Shown here in pieces: positions 26,636-35,154 of a DNA stretch of 64,000 bases. Numbering within the stretch: the first letter of the stretch is position 1; every line of letters starts with the position of its first letter. Origin of the DNA: Streptomyces sp. NBC_01142 (GTDB lineage Bacteria; Actinomycetota; Actinomycetes; Streptomycetales; Streptomycetaceae); assembly GCF_026341125.1 (NCBI RefSeq), contig NZ_JAPEOR010000002.1, positions 3,507,566 through 3,571,565 of the forward strand. Direction: 5' to 3'. Position numbers and translations under genes: made by a program. The notes below the pieces were generated by a model. The model made no database searches, was not told where the DNA came from, and worked only from the letters and a program-made list of their open reading frames with translations.

Positions 26636-28039
26636 CTACGCAGCTCCGGCCGGGGTACGACCACCGGTCGCGAGTCGATCACCGATGGCCCGAAGCCCCG
26701 CGAGATCGTGTACATCGCCGGGCAGAGCGGGCACGTGGGCCACCGGCACCTCCGGGTGGAGGGCGGTGAAGCGGTCGCGCGTTCGCTGTTCACGCGCGAG
26801 CACCTGCATCCGTTCGGCGTGCAGGCGCAGCAGACCCGCCGTCAGCTGCTCCGTCGTGTGATCTGCCGTGCCGTCTGTCGTGCGGTCCCCGTTGGCGTGG
26901 TCTCCGTTGGCGTGGTCCCCGGATTCGGGATTCTCGGGGGCGTGATCCTCGGGCGGGGATTCGGGAAGGGACTCTGCAGAGGGCTCGGATGAAGACTCGG
27001 GAAAAGGCTTGGAAGAGGGCTCGGACGAAGGCTCGGAAGAGACGCCCGTGGCGTCACGAACACCAGTCTTCCCGGACGCCTGATCCACAATGCGGCCCTC
27101 ATCAAGATTTTCTGCCGCGGCCAGTGCGCGCTCGGCCGACAGCCGGGCGGCGCCGCTCCCGTGGACCCGGTTGAGGACCAGACCGGCCAGCGGCATGTCC
27201 TCCGCGGCCAGCCGCTCCACGAAGTACGCCGCCTCGCGCAGCGCGTCCCGCTCGGGCGCCGCGACCACCAGGAAGGCCGTGCCGGGGGCCTGGAGCAGCC
27301 GGTAGGTCGCGTCCGCACGGGTGCGGAAGCCGCCGAACATCGTGTCCATCGCGGCCACAAAGGTCTGTACGTCGCGCAGGAGTTGGCCCCCCAGCAGCTT
27401 GCCGAGCGTCCCCGTCATCATCGACATGCCGACATTGAGGAACTTCATCCCGGCCCGGCCGCCCATCTTCGCCGGGGCCATCAGCAGCTTGATGAACTTC
27501 CCGTCCAGGAAGGACCCCAGTCGCTTGGGTGCGTCCAGGAAATCCAGCGCCGAGCGCGAGGGCGGGGTGTCGACGACGATCAGATCCCACTCGTCGCGGG
27601 CGCGCAGCTGCCCCAGCTTCTCCATCGCCATGTACTCCTGCGTGCCCGCGAAACCGGCCGACAAGGACTGGTAGAAGGGGTTCTCCAGGATCGCGCGGGC
27701 CCGCTCACCCTCCGCGTGCGACTCGACGATCTCGTCGAACGTCCGCTTCATGTCGAGCATCATGGCGTGCAGTTCGCCGTTGCCCGTCGGGTCCTCGATG
27801 CCCTTGACCCTGCGCGGGATGTTGTCGAGCGAGTCGATGCCCATGGACTGGGCGAGCCGGCGGGCCGGGTCGATGGTCAGGACGACCACCTTGCGGCCGC
27901 GCTCCGCCGCGCGTACGCCCAGAGCCGCCGCGGTCGTCGTCTTGCCGACACCTCCCGCGCCGCAGCACACGATGATGCGGGTGCCCGGGTCGTCGATCAA
28001 CGGATCGACCTCGAGAGAAGCCGAGGCGTCCAGAGTCAT
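26636..28039 (-). CDS. ArsA-like ATPase, second of a pair, with a Ser/Glu/Pro insert
   Basis: A 467-residue deviant-Walker ATPase of the ArsA/Get3 group. The P-loop is CGAGGVGKTTTAAALGVRAA, followed by VVVLTIDPARRLAQSMGI and LIVVDTPPSRSALDFLDAP. After about residue 340 it has a low-complexity insert rich in Ser, Glu and Pro (SSEPSSEPSSKPFPESSSEP), then Asp/His/Asn repeats. The conserved VAHVPALPGDVHDLAGLRAI closes the fold. The insert is likely disordered and variable. Start and previous stop overlap by ATGA. Arsenite pumping is unlikely because no ArsB lies nearby; targeting or partition roles are possible. Matches the SCO3578 position from memory. Confidence 0.85.
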   Translation of the reverse strand: MTLDASASLEVDPLIDDPGTRIIVCCGAGGVGKTTTAAALGVRAAERGRKVVVLTIDPARRLAQSMGIDSLDNIPRRVKGIEDPTGNGELHAMMLDMKRTFDEIVESHAEGERARAILENPFYQSLSAGFAGTQEYMAMEKLGQLRARDEWDLIVVDTPPSRSALDFLDAPKRLGSFLDGKFIKLLMAPAKMGGRAGMKFLNVGMSMMTGTLGKLLGGQLLRDVQTFVAAMDTMFGGFRTRADATYRLLQAPGTAFLVVAAPERDALREAAYFVERLAAEDMPLAGLVLNRVHGSGAARLSAERALAAAENLDEGRIVDQASGKTGVRDATGVSSEPSSEPSSKPFPESSSEPSAESLPESPPEDHAPENPESGDHANGDHANGDRTTDGTADHTTEQLTAGLLRLHAERMQVLAREQRTRDRFTALHPEVPVAHVPALPGDVHDLAGLRAIGDRLATGGRTPAGAA

Positions 28040-28998
28040 GAGCCGGCCCCTTGCTTTCGCAGTTGCTTCGCCAGTTGATAGAGCCCGGCCAGGTCGACGC
28101 CCTCGCTCAGCAGGGGGAGTTCGTACGAGGCCAGATCCAGGCCGGTCAGCGCCGCGCGCTGTTCGCGCTCCAGCTCGACGCGCTGGGCGTGGTCCGCGGC
28201 CTGCTCGAGCAGGGGGGAGACGAGCTTCGCGGAGCCGCTGACGCCCGCCGCCGTGAGCGCCTTGGCGATGTCCGCCCGCCGGTCGCCCGCCGCACTGCGC
28301 ACCGCCTCCTCGTCGAGGAGGTGCGGCCGCACCATGTTCACGATGACATTGCCGACGGGCAGGTCGGCGGCGCGCAGTTCGGCGACGCCGTCCGCGGTCT
28401 CCTGGACCGGCATCTCCTCCAGGAGGGTGACCAGATGGACCGCCGTCTCGGGGGACTTCAGTACGCGCATCACGGCCTGTGCCTGATTGTGTATCGGGCC
28501 GATTCGGGCCAGGCCGGCCACCTCGTCGTTGACATTGAGGAAGCGGGTGATGCGGCCGGTGGGCGGGGCATCCATCACCACGTAGTCGTACGCGTACTTC
28601 CCCTGCTTCGTCCTGCGGCGTACGGCCTCGCATGCCTTGCCGGTCAGCAGTACGTCCCGCACGCCCGGCGCGATGGTCGTCGCGAAGTCGATCGCGCCGA
28701 GCTTTTTGAGGGCACGGCCGGCGCCGCCGAGTTTGTAGAACATCTGGAGGTAGTCGAGGAGCGCCCGCTCGGCGTCGATGGCCAGCGCGAACACCTCTCC
28801 GCCGCCCGAGGAGACGGCGATCTTCCGCTCCTCGTACGGAAGCGCTTCCGTCTCGAAGAGCTGTGCGATGCCCTGCCTCCCTTCGACCTCGACGAGGAGA
28901 GTGCGCTTTCCCTCGGTCGCGAGGGCGAGCGCGAGGGCAGCGGCCACCGTCGTCTTACCGGTACCGCCCTTGCCGCTGACGACCTGGAGCCTGCTCAC
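28036..28998 (-). CDS. ArsA-like ATPase, first of a pair
   Basis: A 320-residue ATPase of the SIMIBI class. The N-terminal P-loop is VVSGKGGTGKTTVAAALALA (signature lysine present), then LLVEVEGRQGIAQLFETEAL and YVVMDAPPTGRITRFLNVN, the switch II region. It lacks the cysteine pairs that bind arsenite in classic ArsA. Coupled by an ATGA overlap to the second ArsA-like gene, so the two probably form a heterodimer, as in the actinobacterial ArsA pairs (SCO3577/3578 from memory). Function is not established. The start has little ribosome-site signal and may be leaderless. Confidence 0.85.
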   Translation of the reverse strand: MSRLQVVSGKGGTGKTTVAAALALALATEGKRTLLVEVEGRQGIAQLFETEALPYEERKIAVSSGGGEVFALAIDAERALLDYLQMFYKLGGAGRALKKLGAIDFATTIAPGVRDVLLTGKACEAVRRRTKQGKYAYDYVVMDAPPTGRITRFLNVNDEVAGLARIGPIHNQAQAVMRVLKSPETAVHLVTLLEEMPVQETADGVAELRAADLPVGNVIVNMVRPHLLDEEAVRSAAGDRRADIAKALTAAGVSGSAKLVSPLLEQAADHAQRVELEREQRAALTGLDLASYELPLLSEGVDLAGLYQLAKQLRKQGAGS

Positions 28999-29070
28999 AT
29001 ATTCGAGCCTAACCAGTCGGGCCGCCGCCTACGCACGAGGCTGCCCGTCGGTGCGACTACAGTCGGCTCC

Positions 29071-29232
29071 ATGACCAAGTGGGAATACGCGACCGTGCCC
29101 CTTCTCGTGCACGCGACCAAGCAGATTCTGGACACCTGGGGCGAGGACGGCTGGGAGCTCGTCCAGGTCGTGCCCGGGCCGAACAACCCCGAGCAGCTCG
29201 TGGCGTACCTGAAGCGGGAGAAGCAGGCGTGA
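29071..29232 (+). CDS. DUF4177-family small protein
   Basis: A 53-residue protein, MTKWEYATVPLLVHATKQIL then DTWGEDGWELVQVVPGPN, which is the compact DUF4177 pattern (WEY...G..GWELV.V). Function unknown. It is coupled to the RidA gene by a GTGA overlap, a conserved arrangement in Streptomyces, and is divergent from the ArsA pair. Confidence 0.85.
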   Translation: MTKWEYATVPLLVHATKQILDTWGEDGWELVQVVPGPNNPEQLVAYLKREKQA

Positions 29233-29699
29233 GCGGCGCTGTCGAGGCGAAGCTGGCCGAGCTGGGGCTGACGCTCCCCGAGGTCGTGCCGCCGATCGCC
29301 ACGTACCAGCCGGCCGTGCGGTCCGGCGTCTACGTCTACACCGCGGGCCAGCTCCCGATGGTGGAGGGCAAGCTTCCGGTCACCGGCAAGGTGGGCGGCG
29401 AGGTCACCCCGGAAGAGGCCAAGGAGCTTGCGCGGACCTGCGCGTTGAACGCCCTGGCCGCCGTGAAGTCGGTCATCGGCGATCTGGACCGGATTGCCCG
29501 GGTTGTGAAGGTCGTCGGATTCGTGGCGTCCGCCCCGGACTTCACCGGGCAGCCCGGCGTGATCAACGGCGCGAGTGAGCTGCTGGGCGCGGTGCTGGGC
29601 GACAAGGGTGTGCACGCGCGCAGCGCGGTGGGCGCGGCGGTGCTGCCGCTGGACGCTCCGGTCGAGGTCGAGATCCAGGTGGAGCTCGTTCAGGACTGA
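29229..29699 (+). CDS. RidA/YjgF/UK114-family protein
   Basis: A 156-residue member of the RidA superfamily, whose best-known members hydrolyse reactive enamine/imine intermediates from PLP enzymes. The fold signatures are VYVYTAGQLPMVEGKLPVTG, NALAAVKSVIGDLDRI, VKVVGFVASAPDFTGQP, and a final VGAAVLPLDAPVEVEIQVEL. The canonical catalytic arginine of RidA (CRVT/ARA region) is not evident; RSAVGAAVLPL takes its place, so it may belong to a sister subgroup. GTG start overlapping the previous TGA. Confidence 0.88.
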   Translation: MSGAVEAKLAELGLTLPEVVPPIATYQPAVRSGVYVYTAGQLPMVEGKLPVTGKVGGEVTPEEAKELARTCALNALAAVKSVIGDLDRIARVVKVVGFVASAPDFTGQPGVINGASELLGAVLGDKGVHARSAVGAAVLPLDAPVEVEIQVELVQD

Positions 29700-29739
29700 G
29701 TGGTGTTCGTCCGGCGCTGAACCGCCGGTCAGTACGTAT

Positions 29740-29781
29740 GCGGCCCCGTGTCCGCCGGTCCGCCGGCGGGTGCGGGGCCGC
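29740..29781 (+). terminator. terminator after the ridA-like gene
   Basis: The nested hairpin has outer arms 29740-29748 and 29773-29781 (9 bp) and inner arms 29752-29758 and 29763-29769 (7 bp). It lies 40 bases after the stop. Confidence 0.7.
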
Positions 29782-29819
29782 GGCATGTGTGTGGCAATCT
29801 CTTGCGCTTCTCTTGACGT

Positions 29820-29990
29820 GGGCGCGTCGACTTCGACTCCGAGGGACGGCTCTGGCAGGCGGAGTTCGGCAACAGCGTCATGGACGAGGTCAATCTCATC
29901 CAGGAGGGCGGCAACTACGGCTGGCCCAACTGCGAGGGAACCAGCGGCAGCTGCGCCGGCTGCAGCGCCCCCAAGCAGACCAGGGGACGT
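29820..29990 (+). pseudogene. fragment of a PQQ-type sugar dehydrogenase
   Basis: An uninterrupted stretch reads FDSEGRLWQAEFGNSVMDEV, then NLIQEGGNYGWPNCEGTSGS and CAG. This is the conserved blade of soluble aldose sugar dehydrogenases (glucose/sorbosone dehydrogenase family). No start, no flanking domain and a frame break after it show it to be a relic. Confidence 0.7.
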
Positions 29991-30334
29991 ACGACCGACT
30001 GCTCACCGTAGAGGTCGACCATGACGGCGGCATCCGGCTCACCATGTCGAGGGACAAGGACGGCACGAACGACAACGACCGGGTCCTGCTGATCGGCATC
30101 GTCTGCCCGGGCGGCACGCTCGGGGCACCTTCACGCTGTACGCGGTGAATACCGTGACCGTGTCAGGCGTCACCTCCGGCTCGTCGACGGCCCGGATCGT
30201 AGCGGCGATCAAGAACGCGAGCGCCGCGAAGGTGACGCTGCGCGGCAGCTCCGACGCACCTGCCTGAGCGGTCGAGAGGCAGCCCGCCCCGGCCGCCCCT
30301 CGAACATCAGGACAGATGCGCATAGCATCCGTCC
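29991..30334. other. degraded coding remnant before the Nudix gene
   Basis: Protein-like segments persist here, e.g. VEVDHDGGIRLTMSRDKDGT (about 30010-30065) and VNTVTVSGVTSGSSTARIVA (about 30146-30205) ending in a TGA at 30267. They are in different frames with no clear start. They may continue the dehydrogenase relic. Nothing intact is visible. Confidence 0.4.
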
Positions 30335-31201
30335 ATGTCCAATGGTCAGTGGTACCCGCCGGAGTGGCCGGACCGGATTCGCGCCCTCGCGAACGGCGAA
30401 CTCACCGCCGTGACGCCGAAGCGGGCCGCGACGGTGATGCTGCTGCGCGACACGGCGGACGGCCCAGCTGTCCATATGCTGCGCCGACGCGCCTCCATGG
30501 CTTTCGCCGGAGGCGCGTACGCATACCCCGGCGGGGGAGTCGACCCCCGCGACGACGACCACCTGGTGCGCTGGGCGGGCCCGCCGCTGGACGCCTGGGC
30601 GTCCCGTCTCGGAACCGACCCCTCCGCCGCGCAGGCGATCGTCTGCGCGGCGGTGCGGGAGACGTACGAGGAGGCGGGCGTCCTGCTCGCCGGCGAGACC
30701 CCGGACTCGGTGGTGAGCGACACGAGGGGCGCGGAGTGGGAGGCGGACCGCGAGGCGCTGGTCGCCCGCGACCTCTCCTTCGCGGACTTCCTGGACCGGC
30801 GCGGCCTGGTGCTGCGCTCGGACCTGCTGGGCGCGTGGGCGCGGTGGATCACTCCGGAGTTCGAGCCGCGCCGCTACGACACCTGGTTCTTCGTGGCGGC
30901 ACTCCCCGAGGGCCAGCGCACCCGGAACGCCTCGACGGAGGCAGATCGCACGGTGTGGATCCGCCCCTCGGAGGCGGTGGCGGGCTACGACAAGGGTGAC
31001 CTGCTGATGATGCCGCCGACGGTCTCCACGCTGCGGGCACTGCAGCCGCACACGACGGCAGCGGCGGCGCTGTCGGCGGCGCGGGAGCAGGACCTCACTC
31101 CCGTACTGGCGCAGGCGCGCCTGGAGGCGGGAAAGCTGGTCCTGAGCTGGCCGGGCCACGAAGAATTCACGAAGCACATCCCGATGGAGGGCCCGCGATG
31201 A
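30335..31201 (+). CDS. Nudix hydrolase, NUDT19-like
   Basis: A 288-residue Nudix protein. The Nudix box is split by an insertion: AYPGGGVDPRDDD comes at about 65-78 and AAVRETYEEAGVLLAGE, carrying the RExxEExG metal site, about 30 residues later. This layout with a long insert is that of the NUDT19/RP2p group, known in animals to hydrolyse CoA and acyl-CoA. The bacterial substrate is not known. The stop overlaps a 15-codon mini-frame that in turn overlaps the MBL gene, so the three are probably translated in series. Confidence 0.85.
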   Translation: MSNGQWYPPEWPDRIRALANGELTAVTPKRAATVMLLRDTADGPAVHMLRRRASMAFAGGAYAYPGGGVDPRDDDHLVRWAGPPLDAWASRLGTDPSAAQAIVCAAVRETYEEAGVLLAGETPDSVVSDTRGAEWEADREALVARDLSFADFLDRRGLVLRSDLLGAWARWITPEFEPRRYDTWFFVAALPEGQRTRNASTEADRTVWIRPSEAVAGYDKGDLLMMPPTVSTLRALQPHTTAAAALSAAREQDLTPVLAQARLEAGKLVLSWPGHEEFTKHIPMEGPR

Positions 31202-31245
31202 CCGACGCCGGAGCGGCAGTGGTTCCCGTGGGAGGCACCCGATGA
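31198..31245 (+). CDS. 15-codon coupling mini-ORF
   Basis: Its ATG overlaps the Nudix stop (ATGA at 31198) and its TGA overlaps the MBL start (ATGA at 31242). It encodes MTDAGAAVVPVGGTR. The first codons resemble the MBL start (ATGACCGAYGCC), suggesting a small duplication of the start region. It may only relay ribosomes. Confidence 0.35.
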   Translation: MTDAGAAVVPVGGTR

Positions 31246-32072
31246 CCGATGCCGCAGCGCTGCCCGGGCAGCCCCGTGGGGGCGTGCTCTCCGGACCCGC
31301 CACAGCCCGTGCCGTCAACGTCCTCGCGCCCAATCCGTCGGCGATGACCCTCGACGGCACGAACACCTGGATCGTCTCCGAGCCCGACTCCGAGCTCGCC
31401 GTCGTCATCGACCCCGGCCCCTTGGACGACGGGCACCTCCAGGCCGTCATCGCCACCGCCGAGAAGGCGGGCAAACGGGTCGCCCTGACCCTCCTCACCC
31501 ACGGCCACCCCGACCACGCCGAGGGTGCCGCGCGCCTGGCCGAGCTGACGCGTACGGACGTCCGGGCACTCGACCCGGCTCTCCGGCTCGGCGACGAGGG
31601 GCTCGCCGCCGGGGACGTCATCACCACCGGCGGGCTGGAGATGCGCGTCGTCCCCACACCCGGCCACACCGCCGACTCGCTCTGCTTCCACCTTCCCGCC
31701 GACCGGGCCGTGCTGACCGGTGACACGGTCCTCGGCCGCGGCACGACGGTGGTCGCGCATCCGGACGGGCGGCTCGGCGACTACCTCGACTCGCTGCGGC
31801 GGCTGCGCTCGCTGACGGTCGACGACGGGGTGCACACGGTGCTGCCGGGTCACGGCCCCGTACTCGACGACGCCCAGGGCGCGGTCGAGTTCTATCTGGC
31901 CCACCGCGCGCACCGCCTGGCCCAGGTGGAGACGGCGGTCGAGGCCGGGCACGTCACCGCGGCCGCGGTGGTGGAGCAGGTGTACGTGGATGTGGACAGG
32001 TCGCTGTGGCCGGCGGCGGAACTGTCTGTGCGGGCGCAGCTGGAGTATCTGCGGGAGCACGGGCTGATCTAG
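31242..32072 (+). CDS. metallo-beta-lactamase-fold hydrolase
   Basis: A 276-residue MBL-fold enzyme. The zinc motif THGHPDHAEGA, then VVPTPGHTADSLCFHLP, LTGDTVLGRG and VLPGHGPVLDD give all metal ligands. The C-terminal region after about 215 is the helical LACTB2-like extension (YLAHRAHRLAQVETAVEAGH), found in endoribonuclease-like and RNase-related members. Activity is probably hydrolysis of an ester or nucleic acid, not beta-lactams. Located in a series with the Nudix gene, an arrangement I recall as conserved in Streptomyces. Confidence 0.88.
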   Translation: MTDAAALPGQPRGGVLSGPATARAVNVLAPNPSAMTLDGTNTWIVSEPDSELAVVIDPGPLDDGHLQAVIATAEKAGKRVALTLLTHGHPDHAEGAARLAELTRTDVRALDPALRLGDEGLAAGDVITTGGLEMRVVPTPGHTADSLCFHLPADRAVLTGDTVLGRGTTVVAHPDGRLGDYLDSLRRLRSLTVDDGVHTVLPGHGPVLDDAQGAVEFYLAHRAHRLAQVETAVEAGHVTAAAVVEQVYVDVDRSLWPAAELSVRAQLEYLREHGLI

Positions 32073-32084
32073 TACGGGCCGGGT

Positions 32085-32152
32085 GCTGATCCCGTACGGG
32101 CTGATCCCGTACGGCTGGGTCCCGTACGGCTGGGTCCCGTACGGCTGGATCC
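32085..32152. repeat. tandem 14-15-bp repeats containing CCGTACGG
   Basis: Two copies of GCTGATCCCGTACGG (32085, 32100) and two of GCTGGGTCCCGTACG (32114, 32129), then a partial copy at 32144. Each holds the palindrome CCGTACGG. They sit between the MBL stop and the SPFH promoter. Confidence 0.75.
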
Positions 32153-32266
32153 AGGCTGGGCCCGATCCTGGGGTGCCCGATCCACGTGCGGGCTGACCCA
32201 CTACGGCAGGCTCCGGGAGGCCGGAACCGGGGTGCCCGCTCCCTTGGACCCCTCGCGCAGGATGCA

Positions 32267-32295
32267 TTGACTCATGCTTTACGCTCCGTTTACTT
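32267..32295 (+). promoter_or_regulatory. candidate promoter of the SPFH gene
   Basis: TTGACT (32267-32272) and TTACTT (32290-32295) are 17 bases apart, a fair match to housekeeping -35 and -10 boxes. The GTG start is 28 bases beyond the -10 box. Confidence 0.45.
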
Positions 32296-32323
32296 CTGGC
32301 ATCCGTTCCTGGGGGGAACCGTC

Positions 32324-33208
32324 GTGTTTGTCCTGTTCATCGTGCTCATTCTCGCTGCGATCGTGATGTATTTCGTCGCGCGCAGCGGCGACCTCCGCGG
32401 CCTCAAGCTCGGCGCTCTCGGCGCCCTGATCGCCGGTCTGTTCGCCGGTGTCGCCAGCTGTGTGCACATCGTCAGCGCCTACGAGGTCGGCGTCCCCGTC
32501 ACCTTCGGCAAGGTCGGCACGCCCATGACCCCCGGGGTGAACGTCACCTCGCCGTTCACCAACGTCACCACGTTCTCCACCCGCCCGGTGGACCTCAACC
32601 TCTCCGACAAGGACGTCGTCGAGGTGCGCTCCTCGCAGGGCGGCGTGATGTACGTGGAGCTCACCGTGAAGTGGGCGGTGACCCCGGCCAAGTCCGTCGA
32701 GCTCTACCGGCTCGCCGGCAGCGAGAGTGCGATCCAGCAGCGGCTGGTCTTCCCGGACAGCCGGGAGATCATCCGCAATGTCTTCGCCCGCCACACCAGC
32801 GAGGAGGGCTACTCCTCCGCCCGCGAGAAGATCAACTCTGAGATCGGTGATCTGATCAAGGACCGGCTCGCCCCCCGCGGCATCGACGTCACCACCGTCA
32901 ATCTGCGCAATGTGAAGCCGTCCGACCGTCTGCAGGACCAGATCGACCGCAAGATCCAGCAGCAGCAGGCGACGGAGCGGGCGACCGAGGCGGCGCGTAC
33001 GGCGAAGGCCGAGGCGGAGCGCCGCAGGATCGAGGCCGAGGGCATCGCCAAGGCCAACAGGATCCTGAACGACTCGCTCACCGACAAGGTCCTGACCAAC
33101 CAGTGCATCGACGCCTACAAGCACGCGGCGGCGAAGAACCCGGTGTACGCCGTGCCGTGCGGCGGGGGCTCGGGGAACCCGCTGATCGTGGACGGCACCA
33201 AGAACTGA
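32324..33208 (+). CDS. SPFH/band 7 membrane protein
   Basis: A 294-residue protein with two N-terminal membrane segments (VFVLFIVLILAAIVMYFV and LGALGALIAGLFAGVASCVH) followed by a band 7 domain (SAYEVGVPVTFGKVGTPMTP onward). A coiled coil rich in Ala, Glu, Gln and Arg follows (about 195-250, KIQQQQATERATEAARTAKA). SPFH proteins form ring-like scaffolds in membranes and often guard proteases or organise lipid domains. GTG 32324 is preceded by GGGGGGAA; the frame is open upstream to 32186 but without family sequence. A strong terminator follows. Confidence 0.88.
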   Translation: MFVLFIVLILAAIVMYFVARSGDLRGLKLGALGALIAGLFAGVASCVHIVSAYEVGVPVTFGKVGTPMTPGVNVTSPFTNVTTFSTRPVDLNLSDKDVVEVRSSQGGVMYVELTVKWAVTPAKSVELYRLAGSESAIQQRLVFPDSREIIRNVFARHTSEEGYSSAREKINSEIGDLIKDRLAPRGIDVTTVNLRNVKPSDRLQDQIDRKIQQQQATERATEAARTAKAEAERRRIEAEGIAKANRILNDSLTDKVLTNQCIDAYKHAAAKNPVYAVPCGGGSGNPLIVDGTKN

Positions 33209-33227
33209 CCTCAGGTACGCGTACGAC

Positions 33228-33261
33228 AAGGGCCGCCCCGGAATCGACCGGGACGGCCCTT
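33228..33261. terminator. bidirectional terminator
   Basis: A 14-pair stem with one mismatch (33228-33241 with 33248-33261) and a 6-base loop lie between the converging SPFH and crp genes. Confidence 0.85.
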
Positions 33262-33277
33262 CTCGTGCGTATGCGTA

Positions 33278-33952
33278 CTAGCGCGAACGCTTGGCGAGGC
33301 GCTCCACGTCCAGCAGGATCACCGCACGCGCCTCCAGTCGCAGCCAGCCGCGCTGCGCGAAGTCCGCGAGGGCCTTGTTCACGGTCTCGCGGGAGGCGCC
33401 GACCAGCTGGGCCAGCTCCTCCTGGGTGAGGTCGTGCACGACGTGGATGCCCTCCTCCGACTGCACACCGAAGCGGCGTGACAGGTCGAGGAGCGCGCGG
33501 GCCACGCGGCCCGGAACGTCGGAGAAGACCAGGTCGGACATCTGGTCGTTGGTTTTGCGCAGCCGACGGGCGACTGCGCGCAGCAGGGCGGTGGCCACCT
33601 CGGGGCGCACGTTCAGCCAGGGCTGCAGATCGCCGTGGCCGAGGCCGAGGAGCTTGACCTCGGTCAGAGCGGAGGCGGTAGCCGTGCGCGGGCCCGGGTC
33701 GAAGAGCGACAGCTCACCGATCAGCTCGCCCGGGCCGAGGACGGCGAGCATGTTCTCGCGGCCGTCGGGGGAGGTGCGGTGGAGCTTTACCTTGCCTTCG
33801 GTGACCACGTACAGGCGGTCGCCCGGGTCGCCCTCGTGGAAGAGCGCATCGCCGCGGGCGAGCGTCACTTCACTCATCGAGGCGCGGAGCTCCGCGGCCT
33901 GCTCGTCATCGAGCGCCGCGAAGAGCGGGGCGCGCCGCAGAACGTCGTCCAC
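33278..33952 (-). CDS. crp: Crp/Fnr-family global regulator Crp
   Basis: A 224-residue cAMP receptor-type regulator. The cyclic-nucleotide domain (about 1-125) has the phosphate-binding loop GPGELIGELSLFDPGPRTATA with the Arg and Thr/Ser pattern typical of cAMP binders. The winged helix has DLTQEELAQLVGASRETVNK as the recognition region. The length equals the S. coelicolor Crp, which is known to influence germination and antibiotic production. GTG at 33952 follows AAGGAGAG. It is divergent from the endonuclease III gene, as in S. coelicolor (SCO3571, from memory). Confidence 0.93.
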   Translation of the reverse strand: MDDVLRRAPLFAALDDEQAAELRASMSEVTLARGDALFHEGDPGDRLYVVTEGKVKLHRTSPDGRENMLAVLGPGELIGELSLFDPGPRTATASALTEVKLLGLGHGDLQPWLNVRPEVATALLRAVARRLRKTNDQMSDLVFSDVPGRVARALLDLSRRFGVQSEEGIHVVHDLTQEELAQLVGASRETVNKALADFAQRGWLRLEARAVILLDVERLAKRSR

Positions 33953-34181
33953 GAGTTCTCTCCTTGTCGACCTGCTCAGGGGACCGTCGGCCCCCCATGA
34001 TGCCGGACTGCGGTGTGCAGGTCCGGAGGGCAACCCTCCGGACCCCCGGCAGTAAAAATTCGTGCGATCAGTCACAACAAGTTTGACGCACGGGAGCGCC
34101 TGTTCGTGCGGCAGGGGCCCGATTGGGTCCTGATTGGCGGTGACCGGGGCGGATGTCAGTGGTGGCCCTTAGGCTGGCCGG

Positions 34182-35069
34182 GTGTCCAATTCGCCGGTGA
34201 GAGCGCAGGCCAAGGGGGCTGGGAGAGTGTCCGGAAAGCAGAATTCCGCTGTGGGCGAACAGTCCTCACCCGGCCCTAAGAAAGCGACGAAAACGCCCAA
34301 ACAGGAATCAAGACTGGCGATGGTCCGCCGTGCCCGCCGGATCAATCGGGAGCTGGCCGAGGTCTTTCCGTACGCCCATCCGGAGCTGGACTTCGAGAAC
34401 CCCTTCCAGCTTCTGATCGCCACGGTCCTCTCCGCCCAGACGACGGACCTGCGGGTGAACCAGACCACCCCCGCGCTCTTCGTGAAGTACCCGACGCCCG
34501 AGGACCTGGCCGCCGCCGTGCCCGAGGAGGTCGAGGAGATCATCCGCCCGACCGGATTCTTCCGGGCCAAGACCAAGTCGATCATGGGCCTCGCCAGGGC
34601 TCTGCGGGACGACTTCGGCGGGGAGGTCCCGGGCCGCCTCGACGATCTGGTCAAGCTGCCGGGAGTCGGCCGCAAGACCGCCTTCGTGGTGCTCGGCAAT
34701 GCCTTCGGCGTCCCCGGGATCACGGTCGACACGCACTTCATGCGGCTGGTGCGGCGCTGGAAGTGGACCGAGCTGGAGGACCCGGTGAAGATCGAGGCGG
34801 AGATCGCCGCCATCTTCCCGAAGTCCGAGTGGACGATGCTCTCGCACCGGATCATCTTTCACGGCCGCCGCATCTGCCACGCCCGTAAACCCGCCTGCGG
34901 CGCCTGCCCCATCGCGCACCTCTGCCCTTCGTACGGCGAGGGGGAGACGGATCCGGAGAAGGCGAAGCTGCTGCTGAAGTACGAGATGGCCGGCCGGCCG
35001 GGCCAGCGTCTGAACCCGCCCCCGGACTACCCGGGCAAACCGGCCCCGGCGCTGAGCGCGGCCGAGTGA
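34182..35069 (+). CDS. nth: endonuclease III (DNA glycosylase/AP lyase)
   Basis: A 295-residue base-excision repair enzyme that removes oxidised pyrimidines. The helix-hairpin-helix [18 protein letters not shown] contains the catalytic lysine, [13 protein letters not shown] the catalytic aspartate, and [17 protein letters not shown] the C-x6-C-x2-C-x5-C 4Fe-4S site. The first 45 residues are a basic, disordered extension not found in E. coli Nth. The GTG at 34182 is the longest plausible start; a GTG at the RVSGKQ position with a GGGAGA upstream is an alternative. Divergent from crp. Confidence 0.93.
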   Translation: MSNSPVRAQAKGAGRVSGKQNSAVGEQSSPGPKKATKTPKQESRLAMVRRARRINRELAEVFPYAHPELDFENPFQLLIATVLSAQTTDLRVNQTTPALFVKYPTPEDLAAAVPEEVEEIIRPTGFFRAKTKSIMGLARALRDDFGGEVPGRLDDLVKLPGVGRKTAFVVLGNAFGVPGITVDTHFMRLVRRWKWTELEDPVKIEAEIAAIFPKSEWTMLSHRIIFHGRRICHARKPACGACPIAHLCPSYGEGETDPEKAKLLLKYEMAGRPGQRLNPPPDYPGKPAPALSAAE

Positions 35070-35154
35070 CGCCCTGCCCCGGAGCCGTACGGCGGCGCAG
35101 AACTCACGGAACGATCCATGCGCCCCATGGCGTTGGGAACGAGGGGGTGCACTG

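Noticed and set aside
28036..28998. arsenic resistance operon
   Set aside because: No ArsB, ArsC or ArsR is present and the metal-binding cysteines of ArsA are missing.
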